From NCBI RefSeq assembly GCF_964656455.1, contig NC_135718.1, positions 50,497,008-50,561,007 on the forward strand: a stretch of 64,000 nt of DNA. The letters are read 5' to 3'. The position numbers and the translations under genes are program-made. This document shows, piece by piece, positions 34,480 through 46,049 of the stretch. The notes beneath the pieces are model-generated. The model did no database searches, was not told the DNA's origin, and saw only the letters and a program-made list of their open reading frames with translations. Numbering within the stretch: the stretch's first letter is position 1; every line of letters begins with the position of its first letter. The DNA is from Halichoerus grypus (taxonomy: Eukaryota; Chordata; Mammalia; Carnivora; Phocidae).

Positions 34480-35960
34480 AATTTACAAACAAATCTTGTT
34501 ATTTCTTGATTTTTTTGGTTTTTGGCATTATTGTCAATTTCCCACTCTGGCTCACTCTTCCCATGCTACAGATGCAGACCCTTCCTATCTGCCTTCATTT
34601 TCCCAATGTGGTCATATTATAATTTGAGTTAGATATATTTTGTTTGTAAGTATATTCTTTATGCTATAACTGTGTAAGATCTAAACAGATTTTTCTTTCC
34701 TGCACATTTTTTTGTTTTCCCAGGAGTTAACAATTGTCTACCAATAGTTCAATACCAAATTCTTGCCAATTTTTAAAGCTCCCTCTCAAAATGTCCAGAT
34801 GCATCAGATATTGGTGGATATTTGTCATCCTGGGGAGGTCTCTCATGAAGTTTTCTCTCCTAACCTCTCTAAGCTAATGGCCCTCCAGACCTGGTGCAAA
34901 TCTTCCTTATCAGTCTGGAGATGCCCTGCCCCTCTCCCAGCAACGTCTTCCTCTTTTTTGTGTACTCCTTCGTTTTGATCAAACACCTTCTCCAGCTGCT
35001 TCCTAAGATGGTAAAATTTTTGAGACTTTCCATACCTGATTCATTGACCCTTCATCTTGTCTTCATCCTATCCTCAATCTTGTTTGGCTGACAGACTTCC
35101 TAGTTAAATATCATTTCCTTTTGGAATTTTGAAGACATTGCTCCATTACCTCCCAGTTCCCAGTATTGCTGTTTGGAACTCTCAGAACCTTCTGTGTCCT
35201 GATTCTTTATGCGCAACATGTTTTTCCAGTGCCTAGTATTCTGAAATCTCAAATGTATGTGTAGTGGTTTAAGTCTATTTTCATGGTGGGCCCTTGGTGG
35301 AATCCTTCAATCTAGAATCTGTCTTCAGTTCTGGAAAATTCTCTTGAAATTCTTTTCTTTCTTTTCTGTATCCTCAATTATGTGAACATTGGACCTCTTG
35401 AGCTTTTTCATTTCTTCCCCCCTATTTTCATCTCTGTTTTTTTTTTTTTAATTTTATTTGACAGAGAGAGACACAGTGAGAGAGGAAACACAAGCAGGGA
35501 GAGTAGGGGAGGGAGAAGCAGGCTTCCCGCCAAGCAGGGAGCCCAATGTGGGGCTCGATCCCAGGACCCTGGGACCATGACCTGAGCCGAAGGCAGATGC
35601 CCAACGACTGAGCCACCCAGGGGCCCCTCTTTGCCTTTTCTTACTCTACTTTCTAAGAAAGTTATCTTCTATAGACTTCTCATTTCTGCTCTATGTTCTT
35701 AATTTTCAAGAGTGTTTTCCTATTCTACACATGTTTTTAGGATATCCTATTCTTACTTCAGGACTATATTATCTCTTTTTATCTAAGGATATTAATAGCA
35801 GAATTTTACTTTTATGCTTTCTTTTCTCAGCATAGTCCCTGATTGCTCCAAGTTCCTTTCTTGTTTGTTCTAACCACTATCTTTGATGTTAGAGGCTTCT
35901 CACAACTATCAGGAAATCCTTAGATTTCTGCCCATTTTTAAGAATGGAGAGCTAAAAACT
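34480..35960 (-). mobile_element. Ancient LINE-class fragment, antisense
   Basis: T-rich text on the plus strand with phrases of an old LINE-type repeat read backwards: GAAGACATTGCTCCATTACC near 35131, GTGGTTTAAGTCTATTTTCA near 35264, TCTGTCTTCAGTTCTGGAAA near 35319 and TTAATTTTCAAGAGTGTTTT near 35699. I cannot decide between HAL1, L1M and another family. A SINE (35437-35627) interrupts it. Confidence 0.5.
35437..35627 (-). mobile_element. Can-SINE (SINEC), antisense
   Basis: The T-tail is on the left and the head on the right (GAGCCACCCAGGGGCCCC). Unlike most SINEs here, no convincing target duplication flanks it: the left flank ends ATTTTCATCTCTG and the right flank starts TCTTTGCCTTTTC. 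Confidence 0.93.
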
Positions 35961-36483
35961 GGAATCTCTGAAAATAAGGACTTCTCATCTGGAGATTCAT
36001 TATACAGCGATCTGGTCATTTACTGAGGAACTTGCAGAGGAAGTTCTTTTAGCTCTCAGAAAGTCAGTGTCTCCCCAGCCCTTGCTTCTGGGTAAAGACC
36101 AGACTTAAGAGCCAAATAAGTAGTGAGCACTTGGGGGCCGGGGGCGGGGGGGGAGGTGTGTCTCAAAATCCAGTATGTGTATGTTCAATTAATACATTCA
36201 ATTACCCATTGTCTGTAGTGAATTCCTACCCTCAAAAGTGCCTGGGGTTTATTCTTGCCACAGAAAAAATCTCCAGCCTTTTTCCAGAGTGAGGAAAAAG
36301 TAGTCACCACGCTACATGGAGTTAGGGAGGACATCTGGGGTCTTAAAGCTTACCGGGACTTGTGCTACCAACTTCTAGGTTTGGGGAGAATTTATATAGT
36401 GTAAATGAAATTGGTTTTCAGCTTCTCTTCCTCCTGGCTTAGGATTCAGTCTTCCTCATCTATTTTGCAGCTTGCAAAAATCT
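35961..36483. other. Unassigned sequence with a G-rich tract
   Basis: No gene. The G-rich tract at 36133-36156 is listed separately. Confidence 0.4.
36133..36156 (+). repeat. G-quadruplex-type tract
   Basis: The runs are G5, CC, G5, C, G8, A, GG on the plus strand. The G8 run can supply two runs of three, so the G3+ N1-7 rule for an intramolecular quadruplex is met. It lies in unassigned DNA, not next to a gene that I can see. Confidence 0.7.
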
Positions 36484-37430
36484 ATTGCTCACATGAAAAT
36501 ATGATCAACACCACTGATATTAGGGAAATGCAAATCAAAACCATAATGAAATACCACCTCATATCTACCAGAATGGTTATAATGTTGTGTGTGTGTGTGT
36601 ATATATGTGTATATATGTATGTATATATACATATGCACATATATATGTATATTTATGTATGTATATATATGATATGGGGAAATTAGAATCCTTACACATT
36701 GCTGGTAGGAATGTAAAATAGTGCAGCTGCTATGGAAAATAGTTTGGCAGTTCCTCAAAAAATTAAATGTAGAATTACCATATTACCCATCAATTCCACC
36801 CTTAGGTGCACATCCAAAAAATTGAAAACAGCTATTCAAACAAAAATCTATACAAGAATATTCATAGCAGTATTATTCACAATAACCAAATGTGAAAACT
36901 ACCCAAATATCCACCGTCCAATAAATGGATAAAAATGTGGTATACCCATACAATAAAATATTAATCAGTCACAGAAATGCATGAAGTATTGACACATGCC
37001 GCAACACGAATGAACCTTAAAAACACTATCCTGAGTGAAAGAAGCCAAACACAGAAGGCCACACATTGACTCCAGTTATATGAAATATCCAGAATAGGCA
37101 AATTCACAGAGACAAAGCAGATTAGTCGTCGCCAGGGGCTGGGGGTAGGGGACAAACTAGTGGTTGCCAGAGGGAATGGAGGTGGTAGGATGGGGGAAAT
37201 AGGCAAAGGGGAGCAAGAGATACAAACTTCCAGTTATAAACTAAATCACAGGGAGGAAAAGTACAGCATAGGGAATCTAACCAATAACATTGTAATAACT
37301 TTGTATGGTGATAGTTAGCTACACTTATCATGATGAGCACTGAGTAATATACAATGGTTGAATCACTGCGCTGTACACCTGCAACTAAACATTGTATGTT
37401 AACCATACTTCAATTTCAAAAAAGGCATTG
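36484..37430 (+). mobile_element. L1M 3' end, sense
   Basis: L1 3' text in order: AGGGAAATGCAAATCAAAAC, ATAGTTTGGCAGTTCCTCAA, TAGCAGTATTATTCACAATA, CTGGGGGTAGGGGACAAACT and CGCTGTACACCTGCAACTAA. A TG/TA microsatellite has grown inside it (36583-36675). It is 5'-truncated and decayed. Confidence 0.8.
36583..36675. repeat. (TG)n/(TA)n-rich microsatellite
   Basis: (GT)n passes into irregular TATG/TATA repeats. It sits inside the L1M 3' end at a spot where the parent element has no such repeat, so it expanded after insertion. Confidence 0.85.
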
Positions 37431-37485
37431 TAAAGCTGGATCCTACCCTCAAGGAGCTTACTATCAAGATTTTAAAAATAACAAC

Positions 37486-37627
37486 GAAAGAGAAAGGAAA
37501 GGAAAGAGAAAGGAAAGAGAAAGGAAAGAGAAAGGAAAGAGAAAGGAAAGAGAAAGGAAAGGAAGACGAAAGAAAGAAAGGAAGAAAGGAAGAAAGGAAG
37601 AAAGAAAGAAAGGAAGAAAGGAAGAAA

Positions 37628-37661
<34 letters not shown>

Positions 37662-37755
37662 GAAAGACAGACAGAAAGACAGAAAGAAAGACGGAAAGAC
37701 AGAAAGAAAGACGGAAAGACAGGAAAGACAAGAAAGACAGAAAGACAGAAAGAAA
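37486..37755 (+). repeat. Long (GAAAG)n/(GAAA)n purine microsatellite
   Basis: Blocks of GGAAAGAGAAA units pass into (GAAG/GAAA)n and then (GACA/GAAA)n. Two stretches are pure purine: 37486-37566 and 37568-37667. It adjoins the L1M 3' end at about 37430. The frames across it (145 codons plus, about 96-110 codons minus) are low-complexity artefacts. Confidence 0.95.
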
Positions 37756-38709
37756 AGCACACTCTACAGTAAATTACTGTGGCCAGAATAGTTCAGTCTG
37801 TGTCCTGGAGATCAAAAGGAAAGGCTCTAGCTGTAGGTATAGCAAAAGGCTTCCCAAATAAGCAGTGACTTGGAGCTGTGTAAGAAATAACCTCAGAGAT
37901 TACCCCAGTAAGTTGTGTCAGAAACACAATAAACACAGGAAAACAAATGTATTTATGGTATGCAAGGTCTGGAGACCAACTGGGCCAGTTTGTAATAAAT
38001 GATATCCTAGAAAAAAGTGGTCTGGGGTCAGATTATGAAGAGCTTATTTGCTAATTTGACGCTTTCCAAAAATATATATATAAGTCTCCAAACAAAATTA
38101 TCTCAAACTTGGGCTCTCCAAGTCAGGCTAAACTGTTTGCTTTAGCCAACCCATTCACAATCCTTCATACTGGATTTAATCCTGGGCATTTCCATTTTCA
38201 CCTTTAAAAGAAGATAAATGGCACCGATTGTCATAAACTGCATATTCCAATCTGCTGAATTTTAGTACCCTTGCCAGTGACAGGCCTGGGCTTATATTAC
38301 TGTCCAAAGTTCCACACAAAAGGCATTCATGAACCACACTCTGACTCAGCCCTGGAGGTAAGAGCAAAGAACACTGACTGGTAAGCAAATGGCCTCTGAA
38401 GGCCAAAATATTCACACCTTCCAGTTCAATTGGAAAGATCAGAGAATTGGGGGTGTGGCTACTGAAAAGCCATGGGTGGTCTGCAGATTTGTCAGTGGAC
38501 TGGGAGGGAAGGTAAAATCATCACCTAAATCTCTGTATCCAGTGCTGGGCTTCCCAGCTACATAAATTCTATGACTTTTGCAAATGTTGAGTTTCAGTCA
38601 TTTGCACTTAAAAGGATTCTGATAAACACACACCCCCAGTAAGCCCCAATATCACTGAGCTCAATCATCGCACTTAAACAAGCTCTCATTAAATCAAACT
38701 CTAGTTCTC
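37756..38709. other. Unassigned sequence
   Basis: No gene or repeat recognised. Confidence 0.4.
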
Positions 38710-38795
38710 ATTAAATGAGCTAAGCTGTAAACTCCTTGGATGTCTATCTCTTCATCAACTTGTACATCTCAAGTATTTAACAATGAATGGATAGA
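38710..38795 (+). mobile_element. L2-like scrap
   Basis: The phrase GCTGTAAACTCCTTGGATGT followed by CAAGTATTTAACAATGAATG follows the L2 3' terminal order. Short. Confidence 0.45.
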
Positions 38796-39084
38796 ATGAA
38801 ATTAAGCCAAAAAAAATTAACAAAGAAATGGAGAAAAGACTGAAGTTTCTCCCTAATTAGTTTATTCATCTTCTTTCTTCCAACTCCAATTCTCTGTTCT
38901 GAATCCCACCGAGTAAGATTTCTAGTAGGTCTTCATCTGGATGACAACAGAGGCCATAGTTTTAAGGGAGGAAACCATCTACACAGAGAATTCCATTAGG
39001 GTAATCTATACCAACTTCCCAAATCCTATCCCAGTGACCCTGAGAGAGGAACAAAGGAAAAAGGACGGTTCATGTTTTGAGAGT
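38796..39084. other. Unassigned sequence
   Basis: Nothing recognised. Confidence 0.35.
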
Positions 39085-39290
39085 CTCTACACAAGGTGAG
39101 GCACCTTACTAAGTGCTTTGTAGATTTTCTCGCACACTTATCACCAGGCTCTTCAATTATAGGTACTTGAGGAACCCAAAGAGAAGCTTTATACCGATGA
39201 GGAGCCCAAAGAGAAGCTCAAAATCTTGCCCAAAGTCATACAATTACACAGACAACAGATTCAGACTTGCGTATTTCTGTCTCCACAATG
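39085..39290 (-). mobile_element. MIR fragment, antisense, with an internal duplication
   Basis: Reverse MIR text: CACCTTACTAAGTGCTTTGT, then AATCTTGCCCAAAGTCATAC-AATTACACAG and CAGATTCAGACTTGCG. The block GAGGAACCCAAAGAGAAGCT at 39169-39188 recurs as GAGGAGCCCAAAGAGAAGCT at 39199-39218, a 30-bp-step tandem duplication inside the element. Confidence 0.6.
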
Positions 39291-39460
39291 TACTGCACCA
39301 CAAGATCAGTTTATTTATCGGGTAAATGCCTAGATGATATGAGTTGAGGGTCCCAAAAAAGACTAATCTCCTCAAAAACGTCCCTTCCCGAGGCTAGAAA
39401 TTCTACCAAAAACTCATTCTTTAGGTTGCTATGTTATAATCTTAAAAATAACTTTCATTT

Positions 39461-39652
39461 GGGCGCCTGGGTGGCTCAGTTGGTTGAGCAACTGCCTTCG
39501 GCTCAGGTCATGATCCTGGAGTCCCTGGATCGAGTCCCGCATCAGGCTCCCTGCACGGCAGGGAGCCCGCTTCTCCCTCTGACCCTCCCCCCTCTCATGT
39601 GCTCTCTCTCTCTCTCATTCTCTCTGTCTCAAATAAATAAATAAAAAAAAAT
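39461..39652 (+). mobile_element. Can-SINE (SINEC), sense
   Basis: The head GGGCGCCTGGGTGGCTCAGT carries TTGGTTGAGCAACTGCC. The body is short and ends in a (TC)n run and AAATAAATAAATAAAAAAAA. The TSD AATAACTTTCATTT is perfect at 39447-39460 and 39653-39666. Confidence 0.95.
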
Positions 39653-39666
39653 AATAACTTTCATTT

Positions 39667-39810
39667 ATATTAATGCTTCATTAGTTATGAATCACTTTCA
39701 TATAAATTCTTTTGTTTGATCTTCAAGCAACCCCATGAAGCTGGTATGTTATCCCCATACTGCAGATGAGAAAACAAAGGTCAGAGAAGAGACCCAGCCA
39801 AAGCAAAGCC
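39667..39810 (-). mobile_element. MIR fragment, antisense
   Basis: Reverse MIR text: CAAGCAACCCCATGAAGCTG-GTATGTTATC, CCATACTGCAGATGAGAAAA and CAAAGGTCAGAGAAGAGACC. The SINE at 39461 landed at its left end. Confidence 0.65.
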
Positions 39811-40609
39811 ATCAATCGCTGGTTTCCTCAGTCTTTTAACTCCATGTTTTCAGATGCTTCTCTTTCAGGCAAACTGACAAGTGGGCTAAGGGCTGATACT
39901 GCATCAGACACGAAGGGGACCGGTGCCTCAGGAAGGAGCAGACAGGAGAAGGGGTGCTGGAGTGGAGGGGGTGGTAAGCACAGAGCGGGGAGGCTAGAGG
40001 CTAACTGCCATCACACAATCTGCCCTGGGTTTGAAATTGGACCAAGATGCCCGGGTGTTACAAGCAGAGTCACTACGCATCCCAGCCTGGGACAGCCCTG
40101 GGTTAGGCCTGTTTCCCCAGCATAATTATTAATAGCTCCCTCTTTTCTTTTCAAAAGAGTCCCAGTTTGGACAATAAATTATATGGTCACTGCAGTTACT
40201 AAACACCACAGGTAGAGATTCAAGGGGAGGTCCCCATACCACCGTCCCTGCACAGCTCCCAGCTATGTGTGCTTCAAGTCAGTGCAACTGAATCATTTTG
40301 CTTCCCACCTCAGATGAGATATTTTAAAAAAAAAAAGGATTATAACAGTTCAGAGAGGCCCCTGGGCAGCGGAACTGGACTCCATCCAGTGTACAAGCGC
40401 TTTTTCTCCTTCGGTAATTACTGGTTGCTCAGCAAGCTTAGCACCAACACCCGCATAAGCTACCATGTAATTACGGGAAGGCTTGAAAGGACTCCCTGAA
40501 AATGACACAGCCTTTTCCAGGAGGACACATGCACACACATGTTCGTGCGCCTGTCCTCACACGCTCTCCACCCAGAGAGAGCCAGTTACAGCAGTAACAG
40601 CTTGTATGC
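39811..40609. other. Unassigned sequence
   Basis: No gene recognised. The 119-codon plus frame at 39766-40125 starts inside the MIR, has no domain, and is a chance frame in GC-richer DNA. Confidence 0.4.
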
Positions 40610-40800
40610 GGACAGCACTTGACCGTTTATGAAGCTCTCTCACCCACATTATCCCATTTGTTCTCCGACACCCTCATGATGCAAGGGGACAAGCGGTCTA
40701 AGCTCCAGTTTACAAGTGATAAAACTGAGGTTCAAAGGAGAAATGACTGCCCCAGGTCACACTACTGGAAGGAGACAAAGCTGGGACAAGAATGATGCTC
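40610..40800 (-). mobile_element. MIR fragment, antisense
   Basis: Reverse MIR text: CCACATTATCCCATTTGTTC, CAGTTTACAAGTGATAAAAC-TGAGG and TGCCCCAGGTCACACTACTG. Confidence 0.75.
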
Positions 40801-41099
40801 AGATGGCCCCTGCGCCACCACACGCTCCCAAGCAGCAGTGTTCAGCTCAGAGCGAGCTTCCGCTATGCAGAGGACAGACGGACAACCTCTACTCCCCACA
40901 CTTCCAGGGCCTGAGGTCACTCACTCAGCCACCTCTGTGTCCACCTGACCCAGAGTTTCGGCCTTCTCTCTACCCCTCCACATACCTGTTTAGGCATCAT
41001 TTCAGTTCAGTTAGGGTTTGTTAAGTGACTCAATCAGGTTCAGCCCCAAGGTATTTTAAGGCTGAGGCCCCCACAGAGCTCACAACCCAATGATGTAGG

Positions 41100-41245
41100 A
41101 GAAAGGAGGGGGGTCTGGCACTTGAAGCTCTGGGCACCCAGGTCTCCTCTGACACTGACAGGTTGGGTGATTTGGACAATTTGGCTCACGTCTTTGTGTT
41201 TCAGTTTCTTTCTCTTTAGAATGAGCATGAACTCAATTAGAGTTG
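41100..41245 (+). mobile_element. MIR fragment, sense
   Basis: The phrases GTTGGGTGATTTGGACAATT and TGTTTCAGTTTCTTTCTCTT-TAGAATGAG match the MIR core after its head. Confidence 0.55.
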
Positions 41246-41474
41246 TAATCGGGTGGACAGGGGACTACACCCACTTTCCCCAGATACCTAGAATTGGCCT
41301 ACACAGCATTTTTATATCATTTCTTAAAATCTTCCTACATTGCCCTGCCATTCCTAAACCCACACAAAACTGTTTTTGCTCTTTCATGTTCTCTGCATGG
41401 AGGCTTTTAAATTTGCAACCCCTAAACCAGATAACCTCAAAGGCCCTCCCAACTGAACATTCTGGGTTTGGGAG

Positions 41475-41600
41475 TTGGCAGCAACTCAGACTCTGGAGCC
41501 AGACTGCAACTTACTAGTTATATGACCTCAACTAAGTTATTAGCTTCTGCCCCAATGTACCCACTCTGCTGAGGATAATCATAGTACCTACTTCATAGGA
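41475..41600 (+). mobile_element. MIR fragment, sense, cut by the L1 block
   Basis: The text CAGACTCTGGAGCCAGACTG, CTTACTAGTTATATGACCTC and GATAATCATAGTACCTACTT-CATAGG is clear MIR. It breaks off exactly where antisense L1 sequence begins at 41601, marking the boundary of the L1 block. Confidence 0.8.
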
Positions 41601-42293
41601 TCTGCAGCCTTTTCAGATTGGCTTCTTTCACTTAGTGATGTGTATTTGAGGTTCCTCCAAGTCTTTTCATGGCTTCATAGCTCATATCTTTATAGCACCA
41701 AATAATATTCCATTGTCCAGATACACTACAGTTTATCCCTTCACCTATTGGTTGCCAAGATATTTGGCAATTATGAAGAAAACTGCTATAAACATCTATG
41801 TGCATGTTTCTGCATGGACATAGTTTTTAACTCCCTTCAGTAAATACCAAGGAGTGTGATTGCTAGATCATATGGTAAGAGTACATTTAGTTTTATAAGA
41901 AACTGCCAGATTGTCTTCCAAAGTGGCTGTAATAGCTTGCTTTCTCACCAGCAGTAAATGAGAGTTCCTATTGTTCCAAATCCTTGCCAGCATTTGGTAC
42001 TGTCAGGGTTCCACATTTGGTCCATTCTAATAGGCATGTTGTAGTATCTCATTTTAATTTGCATTTCCTTGATGACCTACGATGTGGAGCACCTTTTCAT
42101 GTGCTATGTGCCATCTGTAGATCTTCTTGGGTGAAGTGTCTACTAAGGTTCTTGACATGTTTTTAAAGTTGTTTTCTCATTGAGTTTTAAGAGTTCTTTG
42201 TATATTTTAGATAAGTCCTATCAGATGCGTCTTTTGCAAATATTTTCTCCCAAGTCTGTGGCTTGTCATGTCTTTTTCTTGACTTTGTCTTTT

Positions 42294-42492
42294 TTTTTAT
42301 TTTATAACAGTTAATCACCATACATCATTAGTTTTTGATGTACTGTTCCATGATTCATTGTTTGCGTATAACACCCAGTGCTCCATTCGGTACATGCCCT
42401 CTTTAATACCCATCACCAGGCTAACCCATCCCCCCACCTCCCTCCCCTCTAGAACCCTCAGTTTGTTTCTCAGAGTCCATAGTCTCTCATGG
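42294..42492 (-). mobile_element. 5'-truncated carnivore L1 3' end, antisense, young
   Basis: About 199 bp of L1 3' UTR with a T-rich tail at the left (CACCATACATCATTAGTTTT, ATTGTTTGCGTATAACACCC, CACCCCATT-type spacer) and CAGAGTCCATAGTCTCTCAT at the right edge. The 18-bp TSD TTCTTGACTTTGTCTTTT is perfect at 42276-42293 and 42493-42510. The 3' end belongs to the same family as the sense part of the twin-primed insert at 25584. Confidence 0.93.
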
Positions 42493-44219
42493 TTCTTGAC
42501 TTTGTCTTTTGCAGTTTTCATTTTAATCAAGTCCAGCCTCTCTCTTTCATAGATCATGTCTGAAAAATCACCCCCATATCCAAGATCATCTAGGTTTTCT
42601 ATTATATTATCCTCTAGGAGATAGAGTTTTTATAGTTTTACAGGAGTGTTATAGTTTTGCATTTTTCACTTAGATCTATGATCCATTTTGAATTAATTTT
42701 GTGAAGAGTATAAGGTCTACATCTAATTTCCTTTTCTTGCATGTGGATGTCCAGTCATTTCAGCACCATTTGCTCACTGTTCTTCGCTCTACTATATTCT
42801 CTTTGCAACTTTGTCAACAGTCCATATATTTGCATCAGTCTATTTCTAGGCTCTCTATTCTGTTCCACTGATCTTTCTTCCACCAATATCACACTGTCTT
42901 GATACAATAAGTGTATTTGATGCTTGAATTGGGTAGTGTCAGTGTTCCAACTATGTTCTTCTTCAATACTGTGTTGGTTATTCTGCATCTTTTGCCTCTC
43001 CATACAAACTTCAGAATCAGTTTGCCAACACCTACAAAATAGCTTGCTGGAATTTTTATTGGGATTGTCTTGAATCTACAAATCAAGTTGAGAAGAACTG
43101 ATATCTTGACAACACTGAGTCTTCATATCCATTAACACAGAGTATCTCTCCATTTATTCAGTGTTTCTGTGATATTCATCAGAGTTTTCTAGTTTTCTAC
43201 ATATACATCTTATACATATTTTGTTACATTTTATACCTAGATTATTTCACTTTGGTCAGGGGCAGGGACAGCGGCTAATGTAAATAGCATGTTTTCAATT
43301 TCAAAGTGCACTTGTTCACTGATGATATATAAAAGTAAAATAATTGTCTTTTGAATATTAACCTTATATCCCGCAATCGTGCTATAATCATATATTGCTT
43401 CCAGGAGATTTTTGTCAATTGCCAGATTTTCTATATTGGGTCTATCCGCAAAGAGTTTTAGTTCCTTCTTCCCAATCTGTATACCTTTTATTTCCTTGTC
43501 TTCTCTTACTGCATTAATTAGGATTTCCAGTAGGATATTGAAAAACAGAAGAGGGGATAGCCTTGCCTTATTCCTGATCTTAGTAAAAAAAAAAAGTACG
43601 TTTTTTTACCATTAAGTATGATGTTAGCTAGGTCTTTTTTATGAATATTCTTTATCAAATTGAGGAAGTTCCTCTATTCCTAGTTTATTGACCATTTTTA
43701 TCAATGGATGTCCCATTTTGTCAAATGCTTTTTCCACATCTATTGGTATGATTTTTCTTCTTTAGCCTATTGATGTGATAAGTTCCACTAATTGATTTTC
43801 TAATGCTGAATTAGCCTTGCATAACTGGGATAAATTCTACTTGGTGTGGTATATAATTTAATACATTGTTAGATTCAACTTACTAATACTTTGTTGAGGA
43901 TTTTTATATATCTGTGTTCATGGGAGACACTGGTCTGTAGTCTCCTTTTCTTAGGTCTTTGATTTTGGTATTAGGATAATGTAAGTCTCACAGAATCTCT
44001 CTCTTTTGAAAGAGATTGTAGAGAATTGGTATTTCTCCTTTACATGTTTGGTAGACTTCATTCCACGGGGCTTGGTGCTATTTGAAAGAGGTTATTAGTG
44101 GTTTATTTAATTTAATAGATATAGGCTTATTAGATTATCTGTTTCTTGACTTTTGTCACATTGCGTCTTTCAAGGAATTGCTCCATTTCACATAGGTTAT
44201 CAAATTTGTGGTCACAGAT

Positions 44220-44531
44220 TTAATAGTACCCTTTTATTATCCTTTTAAAGTACATGGGATCTATAGAGATGTCTACTCTTTCACTAGAGCTATTAGTAAT
44301 TTGTGTGGGCTTTTTTTGTTTGTTTTTGTTTTTTTTAAGCCTCACTGAAGGCATATGGTCTTTCCTTAAGAATGAAGTTCTGGCTTCATTGGTTTCCTCT
44401 ACTGGTTTTCTATTTTCAATTTCATTAATTTCTGCTCCAATTTTTACAATTTTTCTTCGTTTTACTCTGGACTTAATGTACTCTTCTAGTTTCCTCACAT
44501 AAAGATTTTTATCTTTTTCTAATAAATGCAT
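44220..44531 (-). pseudogene. L1 ORF2 middle-region remnant
   Basis: A 103-codon minus open stretch with L1 ORF2 text between endonuclease and RT (KIGAEINEIENRKPVEET, NEARTSFLRKDHMPSVRL). It has no start context of its own and is flanked by stops. Confidence 0.8.
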
Positions 44532-44673
44532 TCACAGCTAGAAGTTTCCCTCTAAGCACTGTTTTTGCTGCATCCCACAAATTTTGATAAGCTGTATTTT
44601 TATTTAGTTAAAAATATTTATTTTTCAAGATCTTTTTCTTTGACCCATGTGTCACTTAGAAGTGTGTTGTTTA

Positions 44674-44865
44674 GGGGCACCTGGGTGGCATAATCGGTTG
44701 GGCATCCAACTAGGTTTTGGCTCAGGTCACGATCTCAGGGCTTTGGGATTGAGCCCCATGTTGGGCTCCACACTCAGCACAGAGTCAGCCTGGGATTCTC
44801 TCTCCTTCTGCCCCTCCCCCACCACATGCTCTCTCTCTCTCTCTCTCTCAAATAATTTTTTTTAG
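44674..44865 (+). mobile_element. Can-SINE (SINEC), sense, nested in antisense L1
   Basis: The head GGGGCACCTGGGTGGCATAA is followed by GGTTTTGGCTCAGGTCACGA, and the body ends in (CT)n and a short AAATAATTTTTTTTAG tail. The TSD AGTGTGTTGTTTA is perfect at 44661-44673 and 44866-44878. It is the older subtype, with CATCCAACTAGGTTTTGG between the boxes. Confidence 0.93.
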
Positions 44866-45874
44866 AGTGTGTTGTTTAATTCCATCATGGTCTAAGTGCA
44901 CACACTGTATGATTTCTAGTCTTCTAAATTTGTTAAGATGTGGTCTATGGCCCAGAATGTTATCTCGGTCAATGTTCCTTGTGAACTTGAGAAGAATGTG
45001 GATTCTGCTGCTGTGGATCAAGTACATCCATTATACCTATTTATTTTCAGTTGATTGCTGGTGTTGAGTTCAACTATGTCCTTACTCATTATCTGCATGC
45101 TAGATATGTCCATTCCTGATAGTACTGAAATCTTAAACAGTGGATTCATGTATTTGTCCTTGTAGTTCTATCAGTTTTTTGACTCATTATGTAGCCTTTT
45201 CAGATTATAATGTCTTCTTGGAAAATTGATCCCTTTATCATCATGTAATGCCCTTCTTTATCCCTGAAAATTTTATCTGAAGTCTACTCTGTCTGAAATT
45301 AATATAGCCACTTCTGCTTTCTTTTGACAAGTGTTGGCTTGGTACAGCTTTCTCCATTTACTTTTAATCTATATGTGTTTATGTTTAAAATGAGTTGATT
45401 GTAGACAACATGTAATTAGGTCTTCATTTTTGATCCACTCTATGTATCTTTTTATCAGTGCATTTAGACCACTGACATTCAAAGCCATTACTGATGTAGT
45501 GGGACTAATATCTACCATATTTGCTACTGTTTTCTATTTGTTGTTATTGTTCTTTGTTCCTATTTTTGTCTTTTTTTCTGCCATTTCTAGTTTTAATTGA
45601 GTATTTCTAGGATTCCATTTGCTCTCCATTCTTAGTCTATCAGTTATATCTTTTTTTTTTTTTTTTAACATTTTTTAGTGGTTACCCTGGAGTTTGCAGG
45701 ATACATTTATCACTAATCCAAGTCTACTTTTAAACAACACTATACTACTTCTCAGGTAGCTCAAGTAGGTTAGAGTAACAAAATAATCCTAATTCCTCCC
45801 TTCTGTCCTACCATTGCTGTCATTTATTTTATTTATACACAAGTATACCTAGTCCAATACAGTGTCGCTATTTT

Positions 45875-46049
45875 GTTTTTTAGTTTAAGATTTATTAGAG
45901 AAAGGTGGGGGGAGCAGAGGAAGAAGGACAAGCAGACTCCACGCTGAGCACAGAGCCCTACATGGGGCTCAATCCCACTACCGTGAGATCATGACCTGAG
46001 CCAAAATCAAGAGTTGGATGCTTAACTGACTGAGCCACCCAGGCGCCCG
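45875..46049 (-). mobile_element. Can-SINE, antisense, nested in antisense L1
   Basis: The head GAGCCACCCAGGCGCCC is at the right and the body has ATCAAGAGTTGGATGCTTAA. The 15-bp TSD CAGTGTCGCTATTTT (45860-45874) against CAGTGTTGCTATTTT (46050-46064) has one change, a CpG transition. Confidence 0.93.

Noticed and set aside
37486..37755. CRISPR-like array
   Set aside because: The regular units are 4-11-bp microsatellite steps with no spacers. The host is a mammal.
37354..37791. 145-codon plus frame, the longest in the window, rich in Lys/Arg/Glu
   Set aside because: It is the translation of the GAAA/GGAA microsatellite. Purine-only DNA has few stops on this strand, and the antisense frames are equally open and Ser/Phe/Leu-rich.
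39766..40125. 119-codon plus frame as a host exon
   Set aside because: It begins inside a MIR, has no known domain, and no paired splice sites were evident.
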